The notes: generated by a model not told the origin, from the letters alone. 64,000 bases of DNA from Psoroptes ovis (GCA_002943765.1 PQWQ01000001.1:4313501-4377500), one strand, 5' to 3'; shown: positions 50,515 through 64,000, counted from the stretch's first letter. Translations and numbers: made by a program.

Positions 50515-53500
50515 TTAAAACACTTGAATTCGATGATTTTCACGATCACAAACCAATATATTGCCAGTTGATGATATTGCAATGCCTTCTAAGCCTTTGA
50601 ATTCACCTTCACCTGAACCCCATTGTCCAAATGTCTGTAGAGAATTGAGTGAAAAAGAAGTGAAATTAAAAAATTATTCGAAAAATACAGAAAAAATCAT
50701 CAAATACTTTTAAAAATGTTCCATCTGGACTGAATATTTGTATACGATTATTGCCAGAATCACCAACAATAATGAAGCCATTTTCATCGACAGCAACACC
50801 ACGTGGAAATTTAAATTGTCCATCACCAGATCCTGTTATTTGTCATGGTAAAATTGATCAATTTAATCACTTTTTGTTTACAATTTATTTGATAATAACA
50901 TTACCTTCACTTCCGAATGTCAAAATAGATCGTCCATTAATATCAAAGATTTGTATACGATGATTATTACTATCGCTAACAATAATTCTGTTCGTATTGC
51001 TAACAGCAATATAATGTGGATGTTCAAGCAAACCAGCACGGCTACCAATCGATCCAAATTTACCCACAAATGTTCCATCAGATTGAAACACTTGTATTCT
51101 AAATGAGAAAATAAATCGATTAATGGACGCTCATAAATAAAATCGTATAAATGAATTTACCGATGATTTTCTTTGTCACAAACATAAATAAATCCAAGAG
51201 CATCAGTTGCTATACCCCATGGATAGCTAAATTTGCCATCAGATCTACCTTCGCTACCGAATGCGCGTAAGAATCTACCGCTAGCATCGAAAACTTGAAC
51301 ACGATGATTATAACGATCGGATACAATAAAGTGTCCAATACGATTGACGGTGACGCCGGCTAAGCAATCAAATTCACCTTCACCACTGCCATATGAACCG
51401 AATTCGAAAAGAAATCTTCCAGTCGAATCAAATACTTGTACACGGTGATTAGAAGAATCTGCAACAACGATTCCATTATCAGGACCACAAGCTACACCTC
51501 TTGGCCAAGTGAAACAGCTTGGATTTGTTCCTCGTGAACCTATTTTCATCATCATGCGTTTTTTCTGCAGATACATTTGGCGTGGATAAGTTAGACCGAT
51601 TGGTGCAGCCGATGATTTATATGGTTGATAATCATTAACTGAATCACGGCGAAATCTTGTCGCCGCCGTTGTTGTTGGAGCATCTTCATCCGAACTAGAT
51701 AAACTGCGGCCAAATATTGCATGTGAACTTTTACTTTTACTTAATGCTGTAGGCTTATGATTACGTGTTCCATATTTATTTATCAAATATTGCGTAACTG
51801 AACCTGATCGAAGACGATTAAACAAAAATTAATCGAAACTATTTTTTTCAAAAATCATGATAATATTTACCAGCGCTCTCTTCTTCAGGACTTTGTTCTC
51901 TGGTGCGATATGTATAACCTGAACGTGATGTACGTCTACCAGATGTAGACAGGTAACGTTGTTGTTCATGATTATCATTATTATTAGTATTACTATTCGA
52001 TGATGATCCATATGATGCAAAACGACTTTTGAATACATTTGAATTTGCTGATGGTGATAATGGATTATTCATTGTTGATGTGCTATTACTATCATCATCA
52101 CTATCCTCATATGCTTGTATAAAAATGAAAAGAAAAAAAATCGATTGAGGCCAAAACAAAAAAAAATTTTGAATGTATTTACCAACAGCATGTGAACTTT
52201 TACTTTTAGCCAAACGATTACGAAAATAAGATGTTGTCGATGATGATGATGATAAACCATGATGATGAGGATGATGATGATGACCATGGTGTTGTTGATT
52301 TCCATAATGACGATCATTAGTGGTACTAGTTCGACGTCCATAAATATCTAATGAATTAATCGATGTATCATTATTTGATGTTGTATTATTATTGTTCGAT
52401 TTTAAATAATCATCATAATAATAATTTTTACGATTAACACTATTACGACGTCCTAATTGATTATTAGTAATTGTTGATACTGATGATGATGAATATAAAT
52501 CATTATTATCATCTTTAGATAATCTTCGATTACGATTAAAATTGTTTCCACCATCATTACTATCATCTTGACTTGATTGTTGACCATAACGTGATGATAA
52601 TAATGATCTTGTTGGTGTTGAATTATAATATGAATTTGTTTGTTGAGCTTGTTGTGGTGACGATTGTTGATAATTACTTTGATTATTCGATAATTGAAAT
52701 TAATAATAAAAATAATGATTAAAGAGATCAATAACACAAGCGATTCGATAATATAGGAGATAAAATATAAAAAAAAATTGATTAAAAACAAAACAAAACA
52801 GAAAAAAACAAATTATTAAAAATAAAACAATAAAGGGTTAATCAAAAATATTGGTACAAATGAATGATTAATCGTTGATTAGAAAAACAATCAATTTGAA
52901 TTCATTGTATTGGATTAATATTTGTTAGTTTTTTTTTTAATTTTTAGCATCATTTTTTGATTTTATATGATTTTGTTTATGATCATCATCATCCTCATTT
53001 TCATCTTCTTCATCTACTTCTTCATATTCTTCATCGATTTCTTCTTCAATTTCTTCTTCATCATCATCATCATTATTATCTTTAGCATCAATAAATTCTA
53101 ATAGATCATCATTTGAACTACTTCTCTCTCTTCGATCTTTATTAATCATTACAACATCTTCGGCTGCACTTTTCATTTCATCTTCTTCATCATCATCATC
53201 ATTATTTTGATTTTCTTGTTGTAATTGTTGGTTGTTATTTTCAACTTTGTCATTTTTTTCATCTATTTTGACATTGTCGACATTTTCTTTTTTTCCCTCC
53301 TTTACTTCCTCTTCCATTTCTTCTACTTCTTCTTCCTCCTCTATTTCTTCTTCTTCTTCAATACTCATATCACTTTCTTCACTTAATTCATTTTGTTTTT
53401 CCTTATTTTCATTTGGTTTATTAACATCAGGATTAACATTCGGTAATTTCAATTGTTCTTGACCGCTTGGTAAATAAATGACTTGATTATCATGTTCATC

Positions 53501-56500
53501 TTCTTCATCTTCAACTTCAATTTCTTCATATTCATATTCTTCATCCTCATCATCTTCATCATTACTACTGACTGGTTTCTGTTCTTTCTCATCATTTTTG
53601 AATGATGTAGATACTTTTTCAAAACTTGGCCGCAACCAATTTGATTGATTTGGTATGGCTAGCTCACCATTAAATCTATTATCGCTACTATTTACACGAT
53701 ATAATTTAGGATGATTGTAATTATTATTATCATCATTATCATCATCATCATTACTATCTTCATTATCATCGTTTTCACTAACATTATTTTCAATACAATC
53801 GGTTTGTCGTTTTCTTCTCATTATTGTTACATTTCCTTTTTGTGATACTATTTCAACATCTTCATCATTATTTTTTGATGCGGAAGGTTTGAATGATATT
53901 GATGATGTTGTTGTTGACATAAATTCTGGCGATTCTTGATGTTGTTCATCATCTGTTTCATTGTTATTATTTTCTTCCTCTTCTTCTTCTTCTTCTTCAT
54001 CTTCTGATTTTGCTGGCGATTCTGATTTTGGACTACATGGAACATCAATTGTTGGTGGCTGTTCTACAGTTTCGGTTGTTGTAATCAATGCATCAGGTGA
54101 TGGTGCAGGCGATTGCTGTGCTGAATTTGTTGCCGAATCATTTGCTGATGATACTGATGGTATCGGTGATAAATCTCTTTGTATTTGTGATGGCGGTGGT
54201 GATGAAGATGATAATGGCGGTGTTTGTCGTTGTGATTGTTGTGCTGATGATGAACTTTCTGATAATTGCTCAGGTGTTGTTATATGAATTGTCGGTGATG
54301 ATGAATAAAGATTAGAATAATTATTACGATATAAATTACGATTATAGTGTGGTATATGAGTTGATTTATATTTTGAATATGAATTATAATTGTTGAAAGT
54401 GGTGGCGGTGGTGGTAGTAGTAGTAGTGATAGCTTTTGTATGATCAGTTATCGATATGGACGGCCTATTCGTCGCGAATAAATACCTGGTGACATCATGA
54501 GTATTATTATTTATGAAGAATGTATGAATTAAAAAAAAAGAAGAAAAAAAATTTATGTTAGTGATCATCGATAAAAATATAAATTTAATTGTGAATCAAT
54601 GTTTGTGTCATTTGATTGATGTATTATTTTGTATTTTTTGTATCATAATATAGAAGCAAAAATATCAATTAGAATTCAAATATGAGACATAAATGAAAGC
54701 TTAAATTTATGTTTAAACTAGTCAAAGATAAACATATATGGAAAGCATTCTAATATGAAGAATAATATTATTGTCCATCATCATTCATTATGAAGGGTTG
54801 AAAATACATATTTGTTGATTGATCAATTAATTGATGAAATTCCATTCGATGAATATCATTTGAAAGACAATAAATAATAGAAAAAATAAATCACATTTTT
54901 TTCGGAAAAAAAACGTTCACATTCTATAAAAATTTAAGGAATATGTCACATAAAAAAATGACCATTGACAAACAGAAAGCTAACATGTTATTATGTTATC
55001 ATTACTTGAATCATATTAAATCTGAATGTAATCCAATATATTCGATAATTCATTATCTTAAAAATCAATATGATGATATGTATTTGGACATTTATATTCA
55101 TTTATATTCGATGATATCGATGATCGACAAAAAAAGTTGATAATTATTCAATTTTGATGTGTAGAAAATAATTCCTATCAATCATCATCAATTTATATTA
55201 TCTTATTCATTATTATTGATTGCTCTAATATTTCAATAATGATAATAACAATAATATTCATTTAATTCGATAATCAAACCAATCAGGTGTATTATTACTT
55301 ACAACATTTGTATCATCGATTGAATCTCTTTTTTTCTTCATTATTCGAATAATTCGACGAATATTTGTTGCTTTATTGGTATTATTTTCATCTAAATTAC
55401 TGTCAGTGTTATTATTATTATTATTATCATCTAAAACTGGATCTTGTTTATTTATATTTAAATTATCATTATTATTATTACTATCATCATTAATTGCATT
55501 TTGCTGTAGCATATGCTGCTGCTCTTGCAAAGGATTATTGGATAATTGTGTGGTATTGCTATCATTATCATTATGATTATTATTAGTAAGCGATTGCGAT
55601 TGTATATTATCAGTGTGTAGTTGTTCAATACTCGAATTTGGTGTTGAACCACCGCCCGATACTATAGCTGCTGGTATCGAATTATTTCCATCCAAAAAAT
55701 TTGTTGTTGTTGGAGCTGATCCATGAGGTGTATGATGATGAAGATGATGATTATGATGGCCGCTATGTCCAGTTATTTGATGATCACGCCAATTTGTTGT
55801 TGGTGTTGCTACTGCTGCCGATGATGATGATGGCGAATAATTATTTAAACCAAATGTAGCACCAACACCAGCACTACTATTACTACCACCAACATTGAAT
55901 TGATTAAATGGTAATGATGATAATGATGATGCATGATTCAAAGTTAAATTTCCGTTAGAAGAAGCAGTATTCTTTGTATTTGTTTGATATCGAGATTTTG
56001 GCGTTGATGAAGCAACATTGTATATCGAAGCTGTTGATGATAGTGTATTATGTATCGGTACCTTATTATTATTGATATCACTATTATATCGATTGTGTGT
56101 TGATGTTGTTGAATTTAATGATGAATCTATATCATCATAATCATCATATTTATCATTTATTCCGATGTAGCCGCCGCTGCTGCTGCCGCCACTGCCGGAA
56201 TTCACACCACTTAAACCACCACCACCACTTTTATTACCACCATGTATTCTCTTTCTATTATAATGTGTTGGTTTAGCTGTTGATGATGATGATGATGAAG
56301 ATGGTTGATTATTAATGGTTGAGGACGAAGAATTCGATGATGGACTTTTACTGACAAATGGTGTTGAGCTTTTAGATGAATTTACTGAGGCTGGTGCTGA
56401 TGATGATGGCGATGATTCTGATGATAATAATTTAGAAGGACTAATGGATGCTGGTTGCACACAACCAATCATTAGATCCTCTCCTGGCACTAATGTCGTT

Positions 56501-58761
56501 CTTACTGAAGCTGATGCCGATGAGGATGATGATGTGGAAGACTTTGTTCTATTCGGTAAGGAACTCATAGAAGAATTTAATACTTGCCTGTTATTACTTC
56601 CGATGTTCCCTGTATTCGAAACATATGATGATGGTTGAGAATATCTGTTGCGTGTCGATGTGTCGCCACCTCCATAATCAGTACTTTGTGAAAAATTTGA
56701 TGGATTACTGCCAGCGGATGTACTATGTGAAGATGCAAATATACGTCTACGTGCTGACGTATTTGATGACGGTCTACTTGCTGGTGTAGTTGTTGTGGCA
56801 TCATCATCAAAGTTCAAATCATCATCTGAACTTGATGGTGAACGTTTTTCTTCTTGTTGTATTGCTTGAATGCGACGATTTGTGACCGTTGCTGGCGTAT
56901 TATTATTAGTATTACTATCAGAAGATGAGCGATTAGTTGCTGTCGTTGTTCGAGTTGTCGCAGTATTTGTATTGGTTGTTGGTTGCTGCTGCTGTTGCTG
57001 TTGCTGCTGTGTGAATGCAGCTTGACTCTGTTTTTTTTGTTTTTCAACTTCATCTTCACTCATCTGTCGCGCAGGTTGTCTAGGTGCTGGTGTTGGATTT
57101 GTTGCTGCGACATTTGTCACCGGTTGTGTTGATTGATTTGTCGGTGTTGTTGTCACCGAATTAGTATTTGCATCAGTTGCTGATGATTCAGTTTCTTTAG
57201 CTTCAGCTGCTTTCTGTTTAGCTTTGATTTCATTTTGATGTAAACGTTCCATTAAATGAGGTGAATCCATTAATTTGATTAGACCACTCAATGGTGCTCG
57301 CATATTAGCCATTTCTTCAGTATCAAATAATTTCTGTTGTTTATTAGCAGATGCTGAAGATGGTGATTCTTCTTGAAAACGAACACGATGGCTAGATAAT
57401 ATATCAGAATCATGATCATCAAAGCTATGATCATCACTCATTGCACCGCCAGTACGTTCACGTATTCTTTCACGCATGAAACGTGAACGAAAATTGGCCG
57501 AATTAGATGGTTCATATTCTGAATCACCAGGCCGTTGCCAACCACGTGTATAACCAAAATCATTATTATTTCTTGATGTTGAACTACGTTCATGTACTGA
57601 ACCAAAACGTACAGATCCTTGTCGACCTGGTGGACTGCTAGGCCTTTCGGTATCACTACCATATTTGTTTTGTCCAGTAACATCTAAATAGCTACGTTGT
57701 AATGGATCTCTTTGTCCTCTTGACGATGGCACTGATAAAGGTGATGCAAATTGAGCTAAACGATGATCACTTTGACTTCTCATCAATGAACTTTGCGTTA
57801 TCGCTAAATTATTTGTACTATCAGCCGGTGATAGTGGTGATAAATAATTCGATGTCGATGATGACGATTGTGCTGGCGCAATGCGTATTTCACCAAAATC
57901 GGCAATATTACGTCTTATATTATCAAGATCAACTTTTTGAACATATTTAATTTTACGTGAATAATCCATTGAATCTGTATCTAAATTTCTTAAAAAATCT
58001 AAAGTTTTCATATAGATATCTTTAAATTCCATTAATTCGGCATCAGTCCACTCATATTGTTCATTAATATGTTCATCAGCTAAATCACAATTACTTGTTA
58101 TTGTTGCTAATTCAATTTCAAAATCTTCACTTAATTTTCCATTATTTTTCGTTTCACTGACAACAAATTCATCTAATTCTTCTAATAATTTTGTTTCACG
58201 ATCTTTCAGATCTTTGATTAAACGTCGTACTGATTCAGTTATTTCATCGCGTATTTGTGTGGTGATTGAAATTAATTTTTCATTGCCTTTAGATGATTGT
58301 TCAGAAAATTCGCTCAACTTCTCAATCCCACGGCGTATTTGTGTATTGATGCGGTTAATTTCACGGCGTAATATATCTAAATGAGCTGTACGGCATTCAT
58401 CACATACTTTTTTATTACAATGTGCACAAATATTACAATACGATTTTTCACCACATACATTACAACGATCCATTTGTGATGGTAATGGTTCCGGTTCTTC
58501 ACCGGTTATACTACGATGTAGATCTAAAAATCTTGTTAATGTTACATTATGCGGAAATGATTGTACACCATTATATGGAATGCGATGTTCAGCACGACAT
58601 TCAGGACATTTGATTTGTCTGCGTGCATAATCAACTAAACCTTCCATACAAGGTTCACCACAAAATGTATGTTGACATGGTAATAATTTTGGATTACGGA
58701 AACGATCCAAACATATTGCACATGTTAGGAGCTGTTCCAGCTGACTCCAAGCTCCAGACAT
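50515..58761 (-). CDS. tn: TRIM-NHL E3 ubiquitin ligase thin/abba (TRIM32-like)
   Basis: Muscle sarcomere/costamere ubiquitin ligase in Drosophila (thin), related to TRIM32. Exon 1 runs from ATG 58761 to a donor at about 55303 or 55280. It encodes a RING (C14, C17, C29, H31, C34, C38, C52, C55), a B-box-like cluster (C100-H127), a coiled coil (about 125-280), then a Ser/Thr/Asn/Gln-rich disordered region. The NHL part is 52677-52193, 52113-51871, 51803-51161, 51098-50905, 50832-50708 and 50634-50515, all in frame, giving six NHL repeats (for example SSNHRVQVFDSTGRFLFEFG) that end at the stop. The RING and B-box text matches Drosophila thin closely. KSKSSHA occurs twice before the propeller. 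The join is uncertain: the strong donor GTT/gtaagt at 55302 is phase 0, while the 52677 acceptor needs two leading bases; a weaker donor TG/gtttga at 55279 would fit. Confidence 0.88.
52937..54485 (-). CDS. Large acidic exon inside the thin locus (alternative C-terminus or separate gene)
   Basis: Open for 516 codons after a good acceptor (pyrimidine tract, then accag at 54490-54486), ending in a stop at 52937. The sequence is Ser/Pro/Thr-rich first (SPIPSVSSANDSATNSAQQS), then extremely Asp/Glu-rich, with a basic end. There is no folded domain. Its acceptor needs two leading bases, the same phase as the first NHL exon at 52677, so both could be spliced from the same upstream donor. I found no convincing donor near its end, which suggests a terminal exon. 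Alternatively it is a separate gene starting at ATG 54568, with N-terminus MITNINFFSSFF. Confidence 0.5.
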
Positions 58762-61700
58762 CTTGAATTATTTATTAATCAATATGAATATTCTTCAAGA
58801 AACAATACTTTTAATAATTATTATTCAATAATTAAATCTTCATTGATTCACAAAATAAAATAATATATCAATTGCACATTTTAATTCATCATTTTCAATT
58901 TCAAATATGTTTTGTTCTATTTGTTTCAGTTATTGCAATCATATTAATTTAAATAAAATAAAATTTTCTTCATTATTTCATTTCATATAAAACGATAACA
59001 ACAGCAGCAGCAACAAAAATATAATATTCTATGACGACAGACAAATAATATTGATGACGATGTAGATAATAACAATAATAATTGTAATAAATTAGATATT
59101 CAAATTAAAACGACAATAATCTTGCACAAGAAATAAAATAAAATAAAATTATATCCTTAAATTGCAATAATAATATCACATTTATTCGAATTTGAAGAAA
59201 ATAAATTTTGATGTCGTTGTTTTTCATTATTCATTCGGTGATATAAATTCTAATAATAATAATAATAATCTTATTATTAGAAATCATTGAATTGAAAAAA
59301 TGAAAGAATTCTTGATGTAAGAATTAAGAAATATACACAGAATAGTTATTTCAATACAACACACATTGAGAGAACATAATATCATCATCGAATGACGATG
59401 AAAATAATAAAACATTACAAAAACACTGACACTATTATTGATGAGAATACATGTTATTCAAATGTGTTTCTTCTTTGTTGAATTTAATTTTGAATTATTA
59501 TTTCAAAGATGTTTAAAAATAACTTTCATTTGGTTGTTTGTTATTGATTAGCGTTTGTCGTCGTATAATAATTCTTAAAATTCTTTTTTTAATGGTAAGC
59601 AAGAGAAATTTTAGAAGAAAAAAAAATTACGACGAAGACTTGAAAATATATGAATTTTTGAAAGAATTTATTTTTAAAATCACATCAAAACGATTGCAAT
59701 GATAATAATCATGGCAATTAAATGATGTACATCATAATGATGTTGATGATGATGATGGTGGCGGCGGTTGTGGTGGTGGTGGTGGTGGCGGTGATGATGG
59801 CGGAGATGATGTTGATGATGATCAATAAATAAAAGCAGCGGCAGCATCTATTTGAAAAAATTGACGCAGAAACACCCATAAATACACCCACACACACACA
59901 TATATAGATTTATTTTTATATTTTCTTTTCTAAAATTTTTGATTTTTTGCCAATCAATTGTTGTAAGCAACTAAAAACACTGGGTGAAAAATGAATAAAT
60001 AACAACACAAAACACTGGGATTGAAATGAATTCTTAAATTCTTGTTATAATTTTCGACGATGTGTACTGATCTAATTTTCAGCCATTTTTTCTATTGAAT
60101 TAATATTCAATAATTAACTTTGTACGGGTAGGTAAGAAAAGTTGCGAAATTTATTTTTTTCAAATCTAAAAATTTAAAAATAAAATAAAATTAAACAAAA
60201 ATTAGAATAAAATTTAAAATGAAATTTTTCATTAATCAAAGATTATCATACAAATCTCAAGATTATTAAATCTTTACATATATGATTGGTGAGCCAGACA
60301 GGACAACAATTATATTTTTCCAATCTAATAATTTTTCTAATTAAAAACGATGCAAAATTACGAGCCAAATTAATAAAGAATAAAATATTTTTTTAAATAA
60401 TTTCAAAAAATTTAAAATTTTTTTTTTTCAAAAAACAACGAAAGCAAAGGAAATTTCGGAGAAAGAAAAATTCGAAAATTTTGTCCTGTCGTTTGTGAAC
60501 GTACCATTTAAAAAACGTAAACAAAAATTTAAATTTTTCAAAATTGAAATTAATTAATTGAAATTAAAATTAATTTGAATTGAAATCAATTTGAATTAAA
60601 ATAAAATATTCCATTATAATAGGATTTCAAATTTATTTCAATTTACTTACAAATTTCAATTATTTTATTCAATCATAAATCATATTTGTTTACAAAGAAA
60701 CAAAAATTCAATTTAAAAATTTTCAGTTGACATTTATTACGATATTTTTTTTATGATGATGATGATGATGTTTCCGGCCGTCATCAAATAAAGATTGGGC
60801 AAAAAAAACTCTCAAAACAAATATAATCGTCATTAAAATGACAGCAATAACTTGAAAAACAAAATAATCGATTCAGAATCGATTAACTTGATTGGAAATT
60901 ATTGATGTGAAACTAATAAAATCTTGAAAATTATTAAAGAAATCATTAATTTTATCATTAAAATAGCTTCGATGGTAAAATAAATAAATAAATAAATAAA
61001 AAATCACACAAACCGAATCACAAAAATATGAATGAAATGAAAATATTTTTATTTAGAAATGAAAAATTCTTATCTAAAAACAAATTATAAAAAATGAATT
61101 TCTATGATGATGATGATGATGATGACAAAATATTTGAATAAATAAATAAATGATGAAAAGTAAGTACAAAAACAGACAATGAATTTACCCATAAGTTTTA
61201 TTTTAAATTTATTTTATTTTACGTTTTTTTTTCAGTGAATATAATTATAATAATAATGATAATGGTAAATGTTGTTGTAAATAATTATTTTCATTCTACA
61301 TTCTCATCTCATTTCATCTATCATTCAGCTACATGTTTGGTTGTAAATAAAACAAATAAACAAAATGACAGATTTTTCATACAAATTTTTGGTCAAATCC
61401 TTAAAAAAAAATAAATATATTTCAAGTTTGAAAATTTTGAAGTAAATTTTGAATGGAGCGAAACCATAATGTAAAATTCTATGAATTTTTAATCAAGAAT
61501 TTTTCAATGGAAAGTATAATAATAATAATAATAACGAAAACTGCCATCATCTTACACATTGAAAATCTATGTGTGTTTTTTTCATTTCTATTCAACTCAA
61601 CTTCATCATCATCATTGTCATCATCATCATCATCAACATCAACATCAACATTATTTCATTGTCGTCATTGATAAAATTTATTTGTTTATTTTCATTCTAA

Positions 61701-63206
61701 GAATTGTGAATTGTTTTTTTTTTTTTTTTTTTGAAAAAATAATAAACATAAACAAACAAACAAATAAATGAAACACAATCAAAATAAAATGAAAATTTTA
61801 AACTTAAATTCAAAATAATTAAATTGATAATTATAGTTATAATTATAATGATAATGATGATGATGATGATGATGATAATATTACACTGAATAATGGCAAT
61901 GATATACTTACACACATTTAGTTGCTTCTTTTTGTACGTACGTACGTTTAAATCAAATTTGATGCCAAAAAAAAATCACAATTTTACAAGGTAATAATTT
62001 AAAACGTTTTAAATCGTTCTCATCTACCGATATTTCATTTCATTTATTGGTGATGATGATTTTGTTTTTGTTTTTTGTTCATTTCAATTTCTACAACTTG
62101 ATCATCAAACACAAACAATCAACAGGTTTTACAAATTGGATTTGAATGTGGAAAAAAAATCGGAAATTCGTAATGATTTGTTTATTATTGAATTTCAAAA
62201 AAAAAAAAAAAAAACAATAATAAACAATTGAAATTGAATATAGAACATGGAATGATACACAAATCTTCAAAAAACAAAAACAAACACTTCGTGTCTCGTG
62301 TTTTTAAGATTAATAATAGTTTGCGCAATATATTATTAGTTTTGTATAAATGACAAAACATATATTCACAAATGTATGCCATTCAAGATTTCAAGAATTT
62401 GAAATTGAAAAAATTAAAAAATTCAAATGTCATTTTAAAATTTTCGAAAGAATAAGAAGAATAATCATCATGATTCGTTATCAAATGATTCAATTATTCA
62501 AACGAGGCACCTTTTGTTTTGTCATTTACTTTTAATGTTTATTTGTTTTCAAAAAGAAAGAAAGGATTTCATCGAAAATTGTTATTTTTAAATTCAAAAA
62601 TTTATTTTAATTTAAAATTCATTTCAATTCTCATACAGAATGAAGATATTAAGACATAATAACACACATATATCGCACACACATGTATAAATCACCTTCA
62701 AATCAGAGACATATCAATCACATAGAATTCACGAATCATGATAATACTCACTTGTTATTGAAAGAGAGACAATGAAAATCAAAATTTTTTTTGGATCAAA
62801 TTTAAATCGTTTTAAATGATTATTATCATCATCATTAGTTATAATACTTACATTTTTTCTTGGGTTATTTTTTTATCAAATTTTGTGGCCAAGAAGACGG
62901 ATTTATATCGATGTTGTAGAATCCGTCACCGAAAGACACAATTCTTAATGATGTTTATTTATTAATTTATTTTAATTTTTTTGACAGCAGCCACGAAATA
63001 ACATAAACGAGAATGAATGAAAAATTATTTTTGGAAACAAACACAGCGATTTCTTATGAAAATACAAGTGAATTTTATTTTGAATATTTGAATATGTTAA
63101 GACTTTTATCATATTTAAATTTATTAAAAAAATTGTCGTAATTCATTGAATTTTTTAAAATCTAGTTCGCGAGCTTTCATAAAATTAATGAATTTATTTT
63201 TTTATA
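58762..63206. other. Gene-poor 4.4 kb region, probable thin 5' UTR/promoter and NSUN5 3' flank
   Basis: I see no coding exon. The region is A/T-rich with many homopolymers and GAT/ATT microsatellites (for example 60754-60771, 61105-61122, 61855-61875). The first kilobase upstream of the thin ATG probably contains its untranslated exons and promoter. An ACGT-repeat lies near 61936-61948. No tRNA or other RNA gene was recognised. Confidence 0.55.
59738..59821. repeat. GAT/GGT/GGC triplet-repeat tract
   Basis: Imperfect trinucleotide array of GAT, GGT and GGC units over about 84 bases. It is the most G-rich stretch on the plus strand in this window and contrasts with the A/T-rich flanks. It lies about 1 kb upstream of the thin start codon, so it could be transcribed in a 5' UTR; it does not extend a recognised ORF. 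Confidence 0.7.
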
Positions 63207-64000
63207 TTACATTTTCTTGAATTTTTTCTTTTTTGATTTAATTTTTGTAATATTTTCATCTTCATTATTATTATTATTATTATTAGACGATAATTCTTCA
63301 TCGTTCTTAGTATTTTTGGATTGATAATCATCCTTTTTATGTAAATCATTACGACGTTGAAAAACACAACAAAAAAATCCATTTGTCATTGTATTTACAT
63401 AATCAGCACGTAAACATTTTCGAGAAAATGAATAATCACCTTGTCCTCTATATGGCCATTCGGGCATTGGATCAATAATATCATAAGGAATTTCAGGATT
63501 ATCTGTCAAAAATTTTTCAATAACATTTTCATTTTCTATTTGATATTTTGAACATGTACAATATATAATACGTTTTGCATTGAATGATAATGATGCTTGT
63601 AATATTGATAATTGAAATTTGGATAAATTTTCACATCTTTTCATTGTTGTTTCATTTAAATTATCTTCATTTTGATCTTGATTATCATAATTATTGTTAT
63701 ATTCTAATCGACGATTAATACCGCTACCAGAACATGATGGATCAAGCAATAATACGTCTAAATCTTGATATTTCGATGGATCAATTTGTGTAAAATCATA
63801 GGTCAATAATTTAAATTTAACACCATTTCTAGTTAATAGCGTTTTCATATCGGAAACACGTTGTTTATCTTTATCATTAGCATAAATTGTACATTTATTC
63901 ATTAAACGAGATGCAATAGCAGATGTTTTCATTCCTGGTGCTGCACATGCATCCATTATTTTCATATTTTCTTTTAAATTCATTGCCTCGATCGCTAAAA
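63207..64000 (-). CDS. Nsun5: 28S rRNA cytosine-C5 methyltransferase NSUN5, 5' truncated by window
   Basis: NOL1/NOP2/Sun-family SAM-dependent RNA m5C methyltransferase; NSUN5 modifies large-subunit rRNA in the nucleolus. The frame runs off the window at 64000 (upstream codons read LAIEA before MNLKEN), leaving about 263 C-terminal residues and the stop at 63207-63209. Visible: SAM-binding DACAAPGMKTSAIA, the DPSCSGSGINRRLE motif with the first conserved Cys, and IIYCTCSKYQIENENV with the second (catalytic) Cys, then EWPYRGQGDYSF and NGFFCCVFQR. The DPSCSGSG form and the WPYRG block favour NSUN5 over other family members. The C-terminus is Lys-rich, as in nucleolar proteins. One exon so far. 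Confidence 0.9.
   Translation of the reverse strand, partial: LAIEAMNLKENMKIMDACAAPGMKTSAIASRLMNKCTIYANDKDKQRVSDMKTLLTRNGVKFKLLTYDFTQIDPSKYQDLDVLLLDPSCSGSGINRRLEYNNNYDNQDQNEDNLNETTMKRCENLSKFQLSILQASLSFNAKRIIYCTCSKYQIENENVIEKFLTDNPEIPYDIIDPMPEWPYRGQGDYSFSRKCLRADYVNTMTNGFFCCVFQRRNDLHKKDDYQSKNTKNDEELSSNNNNNNNEDENITKIKSKKKKFKKM

Noticed and set aside
53961..54287. 108-codon plus-strand Ser/Asp/Gly frame in the thin locus
   Set aside because: It is the shadow of the acidic Asp/Glu and Ser/Pro coding sequence on the minus strand.
54943..55140. 65-codon plus-strand frame in the spacer between thin exons
   Set aside because: Codon texture is better than most chance frames, but it is short, has no homologue that I recognise and lies antisense within an intron.

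Overview
This window looks like nuclear DNA of an arthropod, most likely an acariform mite of the dust, scab or sarcoptid kind. The reasons are strong A+T richness, mostly short introns (about 50-100 bases) with a few long ones, abundant GAT/CAA/ATT simple repeats, Asn/Gln/Ser-rich runs inside proteins, and animal gene families with animal domain orders. The assignment rests on style and gene content only; no species could be confirmed. There is no sign of bacterial or viral coding.

Layout, left to right. 666-17561 (+): a class XV MyTH4-FERM myosin (Myo15/sisyphus type), 21 visible exons, 5' end outside or unresolved. 19055-22329 (-): DLK/wallenda (MAP3K12/13), convergent with the myosin. 22330-29106: a gene-poor 6.8 kb stretch holding a mariner-type MITE, a tandem palindrome and two small GC-rich islands. 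29107-29949 (+): an unrecognised protein with a dual-acylation N-terminus (MGCCPS), whose 3' coding end overlaps TTI1 (29935-33620, -). 33833-34272 (-): complex I subunit NDUFB3, head-to-head with mitoribosomal MRPS23 (34450-35090, +) across a 177-base shared promoter. 37202-42753 (+): a TNF-receptor-superfamily protein with three cysteine-rich domains, a transmembrane helix and a death domain. 43133-47131 (-): an Epac/RAPGEF4-type cAMP-gated Rap exchange factor. 47731-48914 (+): a secreted GH19 chitinase-like enzyme with a C-terminal cysteine module. 49138-50014 (+): an unrecognised single-pass membrane protein. 50515-58761 (-): the TRIM-NHL ubiquitin ligase thin/abba (TRIM32-like), with a large acidic exon (52937-54485) inside its locus that may be an alternative C-terminus. 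63207-64000 (-): the 3' part of rRNA cytosine methyltransferase NSUN5, cut by the window edge.

The genes do not form one pathway. The organised parts are the NDUFB3/MRPS23 bidirectional mitochondrial pair, the tightly packed block TTI1-NDUFB3-MRPS23, and a set of signalling or cytoskeletal genes (Myo15, DLK, TNFR, Epac, thin) with long low-complexity linkers. Exon joins were checked by hand for GT/AG and reading phase. All close in frame except the join from the first thin exon, which is left open.

Most worth following up: the GH19 enzyme (rare in animals, possible ancient transfer), the death-domain TNF receptor, the loss of the cAMP-binding arginine in the first Epac domain, the possible NHL/acidic-tail switch in thin, and several long perfect hairpins in introns.
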